Of a stretch of DNA of 64,000 nt, positions 1 to 11,300 are shown one piece after another (within the stretch, counting starts at the first letter, position 1; each line of letters starts with the position of its first letter). The position numbers were made by a program, and so were the translations under genes. The notes under the pieces are model-generated. The model searched no databases. It was not told the DNA's origin and saw only the letters and a list, made by a program, of their open reading frames with translations. The stretch lies in the NCBI GenBank assembly GCA_035610365.1, contig CM069436.1:88537912-88601911 (forward strand), written 5' to 3'. Origin of the DNA: Aquatica leii. Taxonomy: Eukaryota; Arthropoda; Insecta; Coleoptera; Lampyridae.

Positions 1-235
1 TATTTTTATGGTTAATATACCACTAACTCATTTAAATCACACTATATGTCTCTTAATTTAGTGTAGAATTGCGTTTTAAACTTTAATTAAGAGCATCTTA
101 AAAGGTTTTTAAATTAACAGGTAAAATACTATGACCAGTTAAAAAAGCACTGTATGTTCTAAACATTATTGTTCGTAGACAGTAATACGCCTTAAACTTT
201 GTTTGTTCAAGAGATGTATTTTCTTACGTAAATAA

Positions 236-349
236 AGCCGTAACGTATAGTAGGCTGCAGGTGGTCCTCGGTGTGCTGATTATAACATGATTAAAAGAGT
301 GCCAAAACGGTAGAAACGTCGACTACAGATCTCGTTGACATCTGTCGAA
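236..349 (+). repeat. Dispersed repeat, copy 1
   Basis: This stretch matches the reverse complement of 46369-46508. Shared blocks include the start GCCGTAACGTATAGTAGGC (left copy), a block around CTCGGTGTGCTGATTATAAC and an end around ACATCTGTCG. The right copy carries about 25-30 extra bases in the middle. No coding capacity is visible. The family was not identified; a SINE or a non-autonomous DNA element would fit. Confidence 0.6.
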
Positions 350-357
350 CACTAAAG

Positions 358-428
358 CAGGGTGTCTACTCACCTGGAATTCCTTGAATAACCTGGAATT
401 TTGTATCATACTAACAGTAGACACCCTG
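358..428. mobile_element. 71-bp miniature inverted-repeat element
   Basis: The ends are perfect 13-bp inverted repeats, CAGGGTGTCTACT at 358-370 and AGTAGACACCCTG at 416-428. The flanks are a 5-bp direct duplication, TAAAG, at 353-357 and 429-433. The interior has no reading frame. A five-base target duplication narrows the possible superfamilies, but no autonomous parent is present here. Confidence 0.7.
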
Positions 429-433
429 TAAAG

Positions 434-2031
434 GTAAATCGCTAAAGCACAATTATAACAACGAACAGTGGCGGCTGGTAGTCAATCATACAAGAGGGTC
501 ATTAAAAAAAAACGCAATTATCGCAAAAAGTCTTAAAAAACATTCTTATAGTAACGCGATTTATATTGCAGATCAATTATATTTAAGATATTCGTCTATC
601 TTTACAATTACCAAAATGATCAATAACAAGCTCATTAAAATTAGAATGTTTTTAATGCAAGATTTTTCAATGCTTAGCATAAAAATGCGCACAATCATTT
701 TTGTTCCATTTTAATTCTTTATTTAAAGATGTATCTATTTTGACAAACATTTTCATTGTGGTCTGCTACTAAGAGTAGCATAATTCATACAATTTTTCTT
801 GCGATTTGCCAATAACGACTGCTTTTTACTTTTTTTTAAATTTTTTAAATCCGTAACGTTATTTTTACACCATAATGATTAATGAATCAAGTCAAAACAG
901 TCAACATACAAAACAGTATTCCTTATTTGAAATCCACAAATTCAATCTGACGAATGATTCATATATCCTTTAAAATTTCTATTCTTTATTTTTAAATTCG
1001 ACAGATCAATGGAATTTGAAGTAAAGGCTGAAGAAAAGCATTAAATGTATACTCCAAACGTGTAAACTATTAGCTATTAATTTTTTAATGTCTTGTACCA
1101 CCGTCATTATGAAACAAAAACGATAAGACAAATTACTATTATGGATCAACTAAGAAAATTGACTGTAATGTTTGTCAATGTGATAATAAATGTGCATTGA
1201 TGCGCATTCCAGTATCTGTTTTACGCACACGTGCTACAAAGATAATCGTAAATGACGTAATCACGTAAGCATTGCACTGCACATTGCACCGAGTAGGTGG
1301 CCAGTGGCTCGGCTGGAAACCGCACGAAACCATTTAAACATGCACTTATCTTCTTTTTTAACTCGCATAAAATTGCAATATGTGTGTCTCACTCTTGACT
1401 ACAATAACTATCATTTACGATTCGGCTTAAAGATAGTATACATACGGGCATCTCTCTGGGGCATCCGTAAGTGGCAGCCTCGGGTAAATTCGCAAGCTTT
1501 CGTATCGGTTGCGTTTAAATTGACAATTATTTAAACGCATGAAATTCAAATCATTTGATTTAAACGCAAATTTGATGTAATTTTAAAGCTAATAAAATAA
1601 CTTTTTTTGGAGGGTCATTGACCAAATGACCTAATAGAGAAGCCGCGACTGACAACGAGTACATTAATTTTAACTATAGAGAAATAGGTTAAAAACGCGT
1701 AGACTTAAGAAAATATATAGGAAGTAAGGGTTCGTCAACAAATATCGCTGTACAGGTAATAATACAATTAATAATAGTGATGCAGGTCCCATTGATTAGG
1801 CAACATCTCGTACATATAAGCAAGCTTAACATTGCATTCAAAAGAAGTTCACGTTGGTGAATACAACACAGTTGTCAAATATCAACAAAGCGCACTGTTT
1901 AACTTGTTACATGTAAAAAAAAACGATATACGTTAGTCGTGATAACAAGCGTACTCTGTCTAGTCGTGCGTGCATACGATTAACCTCAGAATAAAAGAAA
2001 TTATATATAAGAAACAAAATACTTACTATTA
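434..2031. other. Non-coding AT-rich stretch
   Basis: I see no convincing gene. The longest open frame (1304-1534, 76 codons) has no recognisable motif and looks like a chance ORF. Confidence 0.5.
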
Positions 2032-2185
2032 GCGATTTGATTCCTGGTTCTGCTGCTTATTACTTTAGTTCGGACCTGAACTTCTGGCTAGACGATCGAC
2101 GTGGACCACTTTTGGCTTGCCTCTGGGGTTTTCAGAAACGATACATAACGTCATTAATACGCTGCACGACTTCATAAGGGCTCTC

Positions 2186-2629
2186 TCATTGCCTTTGCAG
2201 CTTCGGCGGCAAACCACGTCTTCTTTGGGGGTTATACAACCAGACCATATCGCCAGGTTGTAACCCATCATCTTGTGCCTTGACGTCATATCTAGTCTTC
2301 ATTCTGTCGCTGACAATTTGTATGTTTTTACGGACCTCCTTATGTACTTCGTCTAGCCTCTTGGTCAGCTTGCTGACGTAATCTTTTCCAGCAACTTCTT
2401 CTTCTGATCCAATCGTAAAAGCTGTTTTTTCACGATCCTTGGGTTCCAATTCTACCTGCAAGTAACCACTCTTTAAATCTAACGTAGAAAACCACTGGGA
2501 TCCTGACAGGGTGTCTAACGTATAGTCAATTCTGGGTAAAGGGTAGCTGTCCTTTTTGGTCACGTCGTTTAGCTGTCTGTAGTCTACGCAAAACCTTGTT
2601 GATCTATCTTTCTTCCTTACGTGTGCCAC
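2186..2629 (-). pseudogene. RT N-terminus fused in frame to integrase C-terminus
   Basis: The first about 75 residues are reverse transcriptase fingers, with FCVDYRQLNDVTKKDSYPLP and a FSTLDLKSGYLQVEL block. At the TAFTIG position the frame jumps straight to the end of integrase (SKLTKRLDEVHKEVRK, then PGDMVWLYNPQ, a GPY/F-type tail). Against the sister element, about 1.8 kb is missing: the YLDD catalytic site, RNase H and the integrase zinc-binding and DDE parts. The deletion keeps the reading frame, giving a 147-codon open chimera. I regard it as deletion debris, not a functional protein. Confidence 0.8.
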
Positions 2630-3468
2630 TGGAGATGCTTATGGGCTACTTGAAGGTTCAATCACGCCTTCTCTCTCCATATCGGTAATTGACTTTTTCT
2701 CTTTTCGCCAAAGGAAGTCTGCGTGGATGTTGTCGTATCGGCCGAGCGTCTCCGGTATTAATTTAATGTTTTACCACGTTAGTTCTTCCTTTGGAACCAC
2801 TCTCCAGCGCGAACACATCTTGATCTTGGATCAACACTTTAATTTTAGCCAGCTGGTCTTGGCTGAGGTTTTGGCATTTAGTGGTAAAAATGTCAAATAG
2901 ATGTTGTGGACACTTCTTCGGCGACGTATCTTCGTTAGACTTCACGCATCTCACAATTTGAGATACTGGCGTGCATTGGCCTACCACGGTCTTCTTTTTC
3001 AACGTTACAGGATCTGAGTTGATGTTTAAGATCCTTACTGGCATCGTGTTTTTTACTCGTACTAAAGCTCTGCCAACGAGTAGTCCCTTTTCAACTAAGC
3101 CGCCCTCCATTGGTTCAATTGCGCGTATGTAGCCTTCCCGGAGATTTCCATCCAGGCGTGCTATCACCACACTTTCAGTCTTTGCAGGCAGTCATGTCTT
3201 CAGTCAATAAGACTTGCACGGCTGCTTTCTCTGACGAATGAAAAGGAATTTCTTTATTGTCGATCTTGAGGACATCGTTCTTCATATCCAAATGGAACCC
3301 ATACCCAGGATAACTTCTTCCGTGATGTCGGCTACCAGTACTTGATGGTCGAGTACTTCATTTCCCAAACCAATGGTTACTTTGACTTGTCCGTGAGTAG
3401 GTATTTCTTTGCCCGTCGCCGTTCGAAGTCGCACTGTTACTGGTTATGTCTTTTCGTTTTCCAACATG

Positions 3469-3735
3469 TCAGGACGAATGAGTCTTTATCGCTCCCGTGT
3501 CAACCAGTAACTGAACACATCTTCCATTGATCTTGCCATCGAGACAAATGCTATGCAATTGCTCCATCGGCGATGCCAATTGAATTGAAATCTCCGGAGC
3601 CTGACTAGACGAGATTACCTTTTGTCTCTTTTGGTCACCTCGTTCCAAATTTTCGAGCGTTCTTCTTGTCCTCTTCTTAGGTTTAGTACGATGCCGTCTT
3701 ACATGGCCTATTTCACCGCAGTTCAAAGTCGTCAC
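3469..3735 (-). pseudogene. gag zinc knuckle and aspartic protease remnant of gypsy copy A
   Basis: An 88-codon open frame begins with a damaged CCHC knuckle (NCGEIGHVRRHR; the flanking cysteines are lost). It runs through a basic stretch and ends in a retroviral-type protease active site, QLLVDTGA. Only the front of the protease is in this frame; the frame ends soon after the catalytic DTG. The sister element has DTR at this position, so this copy keeps the better active site. Confidence 0.75.
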
Positions 3736-4007
3736 TTCTTTTTCCCGAAGTATTCGTCGCGCTATCTCCTCGATGCTTTCAAGTGTTAGCGCGGGTACTT
3801 CTGCATCACAGCAAAGTTTATGACCGTCTCGTTACGATGCTTGTTATATATATAACTATATATAATTATATAGTGTAACGAGTGAATTTATTTAACATGA
3901 ATCTTTACTCACATGTAGTCATCATCCACCATCCGGAAACGCAGCTTGTCTAATACCCACAATACATTCGCAAGTTTTTTTTAATGCCGTTTAATAACGT
4001 TTAAATT

Positions 4008-4056
4008 TATACTAACATTAGAATGTCTTCCGGGAAGACATTCTAATGTTAGTATA
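4008..4056. repeat. Perfect 24-bp-arm palindrome with one central base
   Basis: Positions 4008-4031 and 4033-4056 are exact reverse complements around a single G at 4032. The centre reads GTCTTCCGGGAAGAC. It stands in otherwise AT-rich, non-coding DNA between the gypsy fragment and the LRR gene. It could be a tiny foldback element, a transposon-excision scar or a cruciform-forming site. Confidence 0.85.
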
Positions 4057-5675
4057 GATTCCGGCCGTGGAAGCCTTCGCTATTACGTTTAAATTTGGTT
4101 TAGAAAAATACAAACGTCGTCGAGTTTTGTAAAGTGCACGTCTCTTATTGGAATCACGGATAATGTTTTCACTTGATCAAAGAACGGGCCGGACGTAGGC
4201 TACTACTATTTGCCACTACATAGAAAAAGCCTCGTTTATAGTAATCATAATTTTGGTTTATGTTATCATTTTTTTCTCAGGTTTGTTCAATTTTTGCATG
4301 CATTTTTAAATCGAAGTTTACTCTGTGCATGTAAATCTAATTAAAAAGAAAAACATTTATTTGCAAGCTGAAGTGATATCGGACTTTTTTTTTCTCTGTA
4401 AGTATATTAATCTGAATATCAGTTATTGTCGGTGGGCGTTTAAAATTAGCATGCGCCGAGTGTCAAACCATCACTAACTTATCTTCGTTGATTGAATCAG
4501 TTTTGTTGTAACACTTTCCAGTGACTGACACAATAGAGAGACGTGATCTTAGACTTAAAGAAAAAATTATCATCTGACAACAATATCATCAGTTCCCAAA
4601 AATAAGTCAGTGGAATACTGCTGCACAATAAAAAATTAACTATGTACTAATAATTAGTACAATTAAAAACAGTTTTTCATGTTTATGACTGATCTACGTA
4701 ACATTACCTCATTTAAACATTATTTTTTTAGTTTCTTTTTAATCACGGTGTCAACAAATTTAATGCAACAGGTCCGTAATATTGGATTTATTTGGCTCAT
4801 AATTTAGATTTTTTTTAATGTTTTATTAGAACTTTTATTTTGACATTTTTTGCTTATATTGATGCTACGATCTCACTTTCTGAATTAATCCGATATACGC
4901 TGTATGTGTTTATTTTTTTCTAACTAATAAACATGTATTTTTCGAATATCGGATTTTGTTAATATTGTTATCAACAACCCAATGTTGTTCTATTAAGCGG
5001 CATGCACTGCATTTTAAATCTTTTAATTTATTGTGATATATGGAAACTCTAAATAACTTTCAAAAAATATAAAAGAATATTTTGATTATTTATTGGTTAT
5101 TTCATGGAGGACCAAGGCTTAGTCTAGAGTTTTTTTCACTTTTTGTAGTCGCTTTTTTCTAATTGAGGTTTGTTAAATATTTAGTATGTTTTTGCGTTAT
5201 GTATTTTTCGATCTACGTGTTTTTTATAACCAAAAAAATTTATATGCTGTGGATGTTGCTCTAGTCTTAGAAGGTTTATAAAGTTTTTTTTTCTCTGTTA
5301 GTTTTGTTTTGCAATTTAGCAACTGGATGTTCTTTGCTGCCATTTATGCTTAGCCACGGTGAGTCAGTGACGACCCGGAGCGTTTTTTTAGTTAGTTAGT
5401 TTTAGTTAGTGTGTTGTCAATTTCGAATACGGAATTGCTTTTAATCTGGGGGTATACATACATTGGCAATGCTATTGCTGTACCAAAATCTGGAAACAAG
5501 AGCTATAATATGTCACAGTAATTTATATAAACTAATAAAATATCAATAGAAACAATTATATTGCTAGTATAAATATTTTTACTGAAAGCTTCCTATTTTT
5601 TCTTCTGAGTATCCCAAATTTAAAAAAAATACATTGTTATTGAAATAGATCATGTTTAGTGATAAAAAAACACAT
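4057..5675. other. Non-coding AT-rich stretch 3' of the LRR gene
   Basis: No reading frame of note, no recognised element and no clear polyadenylation signal that I can assign to the neighbouring minus-strand gene. Confidence 0.5.
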
Positions 5676-6821
5676 TTAACAAGGGTTTGTATTCTTGTCA
5701 AAAAAATCGTAAATGTAATCATCTATTGGTTCAGAAAGGATACATTTTCCATGACTCCAAGCACTATCAGTGCCCACACAGGTAGGATAGCTTCCGTTTT
5801 TTAAATATGAATCTTCACACGCGGTAGATTTTATTCCTTGAAGTTCCATGTACAAAAATATATTATCCATACAGGTACATGGGATGGGGTTATTAGCAAC
5901 AGTCAATTCTTGAAGATATTGAGTAGGATGTATCACAATCATTTCGATATTTTGCAATCGATTACTATGCAAATGTAACGTATACAGTTTCATTTGGGAG
6001 AATTCGCTCGGTAATCGTTTTATGAAGTTATGATTTAAATATAAATTTTTTAGTTTAGGTAATTGACTGAAGTAATTTTCATCAATCTGTACAATTTGAT
6101 TATGAGATAAATTGAGTTTTAGTAACGATTGTAAACTTAATCTTCCTTTAGTCCACAGCATCGTAATTCGATTATTAGATATTACCAGTTCTTCAAGTTT
6201 CTGCAAATTATTAAACACTTCGCCTTCGATGTTAAAGAGTTTATTATGGTCTAAATTTAGTAGAAGTAAGTCTTCAGAAAATACGTTGTGATTACCTATT
6301 TCCATTATTTCGTTATGGGTGATTAGTAATCTTTCTAATCCTGGTGCAGCAAATGCTTGCCAGTTCAGATACCGTAACTTATTAAACGATAAGTTTACGG
6401 TTTTTAAATTTGTATAAATAAACGGTCCTGTAGTATTGATATATTGAATGTTATTATTTTGCAAGTCCAATTTTGTCAAGTGGGGTAATATAATAAACGT
6501 AAAATCTGTCAACGTACCTATCGAGTTTTTATAAAGCTTCAGCACCAATAATTTCGATAGTCCTTTAAATGCTTCTGTTTCTAACTTGTTTATTGTACTT
6601 ATTATAGTCAGTTCTTCTAGATTCGGGTAATCTTTAAATGTGTCTTCTTTTAGAGTCTCACTAGGAATTTTGTTGTTATTTCCAATAACCAAAGTACTCA
6701 ATTTATTGTTACCATAAATTGTTAAGTCTGAGATTTGATCACATATCATGTCATAATCTACAACACACTTAGTACGAATTTGTGGAAGCAGTAGACATAA
6801 CACTAAAATTGAAAACCTCAT
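5676..6821 (-). CDS. Secreted leucine-rich repeat protein, intronless
   Basis: This 381-residue frame is intact, with one clear ATG at 6821. Residues 1 to about 18 (MRFSILVLCLLLPQIRTKC) form a good signal peptide. About ten typical 22-25-residue leucine-rich repeats follow between about residues 45 and 300 (for example LTKLDLQNNNIQYI, LLKLNLSHNQIVQI, LKNLYLNHNFIKRL). A cysteine cap with CTC and three further cysteines lies at about 310-350. The tail is acidic and tyrosine-rich and ends in Cys. No transmembrane helix or GPI-type hydrophobic tail is seen, so a secreted extracellular protein is likely. Proteins of this build act in adhesion, neuronal guidance or immunity, but I cannot name an orthologue. 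The lack of introns could mean a retrocopy or simply a single-exon gene; the frame shows no decay. Confidence 0.9.
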   Translation of the reverse strand: MRFSILVLCLLLPQIRTKCVVDYDMICDQISDLTIYGNNKLSTLVIGNNNKIPSETLKEDTFKDYPNLEELTIISTINKLETEAFKGLSKLLVLKLYKNSIGTLTDFTFIILPHLTKLDLQNNNIQYINTTGPFIYTNLKTVNLSFNKLRYLNWQAFAAPGLERLLITHNEIMEIGNHNVFSEDLLLLNLDHNKLFNIEGEVFNNLQKLEELVISNNRITMLWTKGRLSLQSLLKLNLSHNQIVQIDENYFSQLPKLKNLYLNHNFIKRLPSEFSQMKLYTLHLHSNRLQNIEMIVIHPTQYLQELTVANNPIPCTCMDNIFLYMELQGIKSTACEDSYLKNGSYPTCVGTDSAWSHGKCILSEPIDDYIYDFFDKNTNPC

Positions 6822-8450
6822 TGTTAATGTAAACTTTTGTAAATAATAATAAATTATTCTTATTTTCGTTCTGGTTAAAACTACTAAAGGTTAAAAGTCA
6901 TTGATAAAATGAAACGATAGTGACGTTTATTCTCTGTTGGGAATTACTCTGTTATGATGATCATCCTTGTTTTGAAAAACATTAATTTTTTTAAATAAAT
7001 TTTTTAAGCTCATTATTTTCTTAATGTTGGTACGTATTTTGGTAGATTTTTGAAAATAGTAGCACTTTTTCTTCCACGAGGAAAACACTTCTGTAGAGAA
7101 GTCGAGCTAGCCAGAAACAGAAATACAAAGTTACCTACAGCACTGAAACAAAAATAATAATTAATCTGCATACAAAGCAATCAGAAACTGAGAAATCTAT
7201 TAACTAATATATTCAGATTAATACAATCAAACAAGAAGGATGGGAGAAACACTTGGAAAACCTATACAAACGTACGTGACAAACGTAATACCGCATAATA
7301 CAGCTACAACCGTAATAAACAATTACGGGACAAATAAAAAATCACCATGGTCTGACCAAATAAATATTGAATGGAAGGATCAAGATCAAGTATGGCTAGG
7401 AGACACTATTAGACGAGATTGGACGAAAACCTCAACAGAAAGATATATACATTGATCTATTGAATGAAATTCTGAAACAATCAAAATTAGTTGAAACAGG
7501 AATAATCGTAATAAACGTAATATATTTAGTTTACATTAAATAGTACAGAGAGTTAAGTTTTATCTATTGCTATTTTGAGAAAGTAAATAACACTATACCT
7601 TTGATAAAGTGAAACTAATACTTGAGCTAAAACTTCTCAAGCAGAGAAACATCGACGGCATTATAATATCAACGGTTAAGGAACAACCAATGAGGTATAT
7701 ATTATACCTCATTAGGAACAACACAACACAAACAACACGACAACAAAAAAGAGACGGCAAAATCACAAAGAAACTCATAGTAGCAGAGGAATCAGGCGAG
7801 GAGGCAGTCTTAGTTAAATTTTATTCAATCTGATTATAGACTAAATAATCGTTTAAGTCAAAACTACTAGTAAAGGTACCGAGTGGGTAACATAGAAATT
7901 TAATTGTGATATGCAGATGATGCAGTGAATATATCGGAAAATGGAGACGACCTTCATAGAAGCATTTTATTTTACATTTACATTTAAAACAATGTAGATC
8001 ATTAAACATATTTAAACGTAAAGTAAAGCTTTGGTTAAAAAAGCTGCCGTTTGATTTTTATGCCGAACTTACACACTCTTCATAACAAAAATTAGTTAGT
8101 AAAAATATTTACCAATACCATATGTATTCATTGGTACGTTCAGTACATTTTTGAAATGTAAATGCCACACACAAGCCTAAGCTCTTGAGGCACATATTAT
8201 AATACTATAAGAATTTGTACCATGCAATGGAATTAAATAAATAAAAATAAATTTGATTTGAGCTAACGAATCCATCGGCACGTATGTTACTACTATGCGA
8301 TACTTTTTTCTTCAGCGATCATAACCGGTCTTAGAACAGCTCAAAATCAATTACTGTAATCTGATGCCGTTCTATCAACTTCTGTTAGCGTTGATTGAGA
8401 TTACATCTATCGCTCAATTAGTATCTGTAGGCTAACGTGATAAGCTTTAA
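6822..8450. other. Upstream region of the LRR gene; no supported gene
   Basis: It should contain the LRR promoter, but I find no core motif I would defend. Small open frames at 7240-7455 and 7609-7833 have lysine- and isoleucine-rich translations reminiscent of worn LINE sequence, without a diagnostic motif. A short hairpin lies at 7690-7712 (ATGAGGTATA, three-base loop, TATACCTCAT). Confidence 0.4.
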
Positions 8451-11300
8451 CGTTTTGTTTGTTCTCTTGTTTTTCTTCCTCTTAATTTCTTTTCGGTTTC
8501 TAGGATTATTCGCCTTACTACTGATCCTTGGAACTTAGGTCTAGTGTCTAAAGTTACTACTTCTCATCTTCTCTTCTTGGTGTGTTGTGAAAGGTTTTTT
8601 ATGTAAACGTATATATGTTTTTTTTCTTCTGATTATTGCGTGTGGAAATTAGTTGTTCCATCGGGCCAACGCAAGCAACTGATTCCCGATCACCACATTC
8701 TATCTGGTAGTGTTCACCGCAGTGTTAGATGCACTTTGGAAGTTCTTTGTTGTCACTTTTACTGGTCTCATATAAGAGTTAATACGCTACTGTTCTTTGT
8801 ATTTAAACTCACAATAAAGCTGCCATCATTGCCACGTAAGACGAAGCTTTCCTACACTGGTGTCGCTACAAGATCTACACGTCCACGTAAGAGTCGTACT
8901 ATTTCTCCGAATGTAAAAACTGCTACTATTGTTTTTGCATCTACTTCTTCAGTCGCTTCTAGTTGTGCTTTGCTGTCTTATTTTTCTAATTTTTCTAATC
9001 GTTCTCTTCTTTTTCTATCGGCCTCGCAAGCATTGCAAGTGCTAGTTTACTTTTTGGCTTTTGAATTGTGACGTCTGCTATTCTAGATTTTGTCTCTCGG
9101 TTTTGGTGATTTTTGTCTTTAAATACGTCGTCGCTATCTTGTTGGTTGTAGTTCGGATAATATCTATTTATCCTCCCCCATTTTGATGTTACCGATATTC
9201 TTCTCTTTGGTTATGTTTCTGATAAATTTCTTTTGGTTTCTGTCTTTATTACACTTCAGGACAGACTACCTCTCTGTCTGTATATAGTTATATCCGCTTG
9301 TCGGCATTAAAGCCTTGTAGTAAACTTTTCGTTTTGGTACAGCATTTGGTACACATGGCTAACTGTGATATATTTTTTCTTCTCTTTTTTTTATTATGTA
9401 AGTGGTTCTAAAAGGGAGAAGAACGAATTAGGCATTCAGATCAAACCTTATCTTTCGCTGTCTTTCTCTATTTCTGTTTCTCTTATGTTTTATTTCTGTC
9501 TGTGATATTTTCTATATGCCAGCCATTCTTCTTCCTTCTTGAGCTTCTTTAAGGTTTATCTCTTGGGTGTTTGGTTAGGCATTGAATGGTTGCTCACCCT
9601 TTTTGTTTTTTCTACGAAGAGAAGAACGAAATAAACATCTACATCAAGTCTTATCTTTCTCCGTTTGTCTTTTCTCTCTCATTCTGTATTTCTTGCTTTC
9701 TGTTTTTACTTTGTATCTTCTGCGGATTGAACACTTTATTTCTTTTCTTTTTAGTAACTTATCTCTAGTGTTCACTGCAACTAAGTTTCTCTTCTTTTTC
9801 TTTTCTTTCTCAGTTATTTCTCTTGCTTTATCGGGTTTAGTGATTTTTTGCTTTGTGTTTGGTTTGAAACTTTGAATAGACTGCAACGTCGTTTCTTGTA
9901 CTCTTAAGGATTTCTGCTGGGCCGGCATTTTTGATCTTTGCTCTTTAAATTTTTCAATGGGTTTTCGACTTTTGAGTTCTATTGTGACATTCCAACATGA
10001 TAAGCAACGAGTTATTCTGTCTTACTTATTATTGTTTCTTTTTTTTCCTTCTTTAGGTTTTGTTTTGTGTTATGCGGTTTATATTTTACTTGGATTGGTA
10101 CACTTAAGTAGTGTTTAGCTTTTTGGGACATTGTGTTTACCGTAACAGTTTCTAACATTAAGCTTTTTTTTCTTATGAAGTATAATCTTACTGTGCTTTT
10201 TCCAATAATCGAAGTTGTTTTTCCTCTAGGTTTTTTGGAGTTATTGTGGGAATCTTTCGATCCTTTTTTTGGCAGTCTTTCTTCTAGGATTTTTTGACGG
10301 AAAGTTTTGTAATTTTTTTCTTCCTCGTTTTTATTTATATTAGTAAAAACACCCCGTGTCCCGCTAATCTGAATAACTTAGAACTGCATCTTTCAATAGA
10401 GTAGGAACGGGAAGCGAAAACATTGTTTCACATTAACTGTGCGTCAAATCAATAAATCAGGGACCAACAACGATTTTGTTCGGTAATGATCAAATGATTG
10501 TTAATATAGTCAAATATACCAACAGAAATATATTTTCAAATAATATTTCATAGGTTACATAATAGTCTTGTTTAAACCACCTAAATTTCAACGGTTTGTG
10601 GATGACTGTTGAAACTGGCATTGGCATCTTTCCAACAACTATGCCTCCCAAGCGATTTTATTTTTCAGTGCTTTGTGTTCGTTTTGACAAAATGGCAATC
10701 AGAACATAATGTCGAAGTAATCATAATTATAAAGTTTGTTGAACGTTGTGAAGCCGCTTATTTTCCAAGTGAATACCGAAATTTGGAATCATTCACAAGT
10801 AGGTGTTTATTTCGGCATCGTATCGAATACGCCGGTAAAGTACGGGTTCAAGGTTTAGGCACTCGTGGATGCCAAGTAATTTTACATAATTGTTATGTAA
10901 TGAGTTTTTCTGTGTTTCAGTCTCTGAATTTATACCGTGGTTCTAGGCGGTTTTCGCGCTTTCTTAGCGTCAATGGTCTTTAGTCTAAATGTTGGAATAC
11001 AGTGGTCTTCACAAGGTGTTTAGTTGTTATTTCATTAATATTCTTGTGATGTGTTTGATCTTTCTTACCAATCGTGTTTTTGATCAATTGCGTTTTGTGC
11101 GTTTGACAATTAAACTTGTCTTTGTTGGTGTCAATTTAGTAAACATTCTTCGTACAGCTTTCTTGTAGCTGCAAAAAAATGTTTCTTTTGCAGGTTTTTC
11201 TCTTCAGAATTTCTTGTCTCAGTTTGTTGTTTAGTTTTATAGTTTTGACTTGGTTTCTTTTAGTTCCACGAGTAAAGAGGAAATACAAACAACCATGTGC
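8450..11300. other. Pyrimidine/T-skewed region, possibly decayed minus-strand coding sequence
   Basis: The plus strand is strikingly rich in T, with many TTCTTT and TTTCTT runs. The minus strand therefore translates to Lys/Glu/Arg-rich frames such as 9644-9928 (94 codons, KEKKKKR-type). One minus-strand frame over about 8880-9070 has only two stops in about 60 codons and reads like a charged coiled coil. Two related blocks (about 9415-9500 and 9595-9700) share GAAGAACGAA followed by a C/T-rich run, so it is partly self-repetitive. I do not recognise a family. Confidence 0.35.

Larger units (their letters stand above)
2032..3836 (-). mobile_element. Ty3/gypsy retrotransposon fragment (copy A), internally deleted
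   Basis: Reading on the minus strand, this holds a degraded zinc knuckle and protease (3469-3735, with an intact DTGA active-site motif), a protease-to-RT linker (2763-3170) and a chimeric RT/integrase frame (2186-2629). It ends with the integrase tail (2065-2289, ending near HVDRLA). It is clearly related to the element at 56961-62155: the linker and integrase-tail sequences match closely. No LTR is attached. The gag N-terminus, most of RT, RNase H and the integrase core are absent, so it is non-functional. Confidence 0.85.

Noticed and set aside
365-428. A CRISPR-like short repeat
   Set aside because: The ends are inverted, not direct, and occur once; the TSD shows a transposon.
3866-3880. 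TGTAACGAGTG near gypsy copy A, resembling the LTR start TGTAACGC
   Set aside because: The match is only seven bases, and the following sequence does not align with the LTR.
7240-7833. Possible LINE RT tail in the short ORFs upstream of the LRR gene
   Set aside because: No RT block (YADD, LYGSETW or similar) is visible; composition alone is insufficient.
8640-9071. 143-codon plus-strand ORF
   Set aside because: Composition is that of T-rich DNA read through (Ser/Leu/Phe-rich), with no motif; the minus strand looks more coding.
9582-9875. Hydrophobic 97-codon plus-strand ORF resembling a membrane protein
   Set aside because: The Phe/Leu/Ser content follows from poly-pyrimidine DNA, and there is no conserved pattern.
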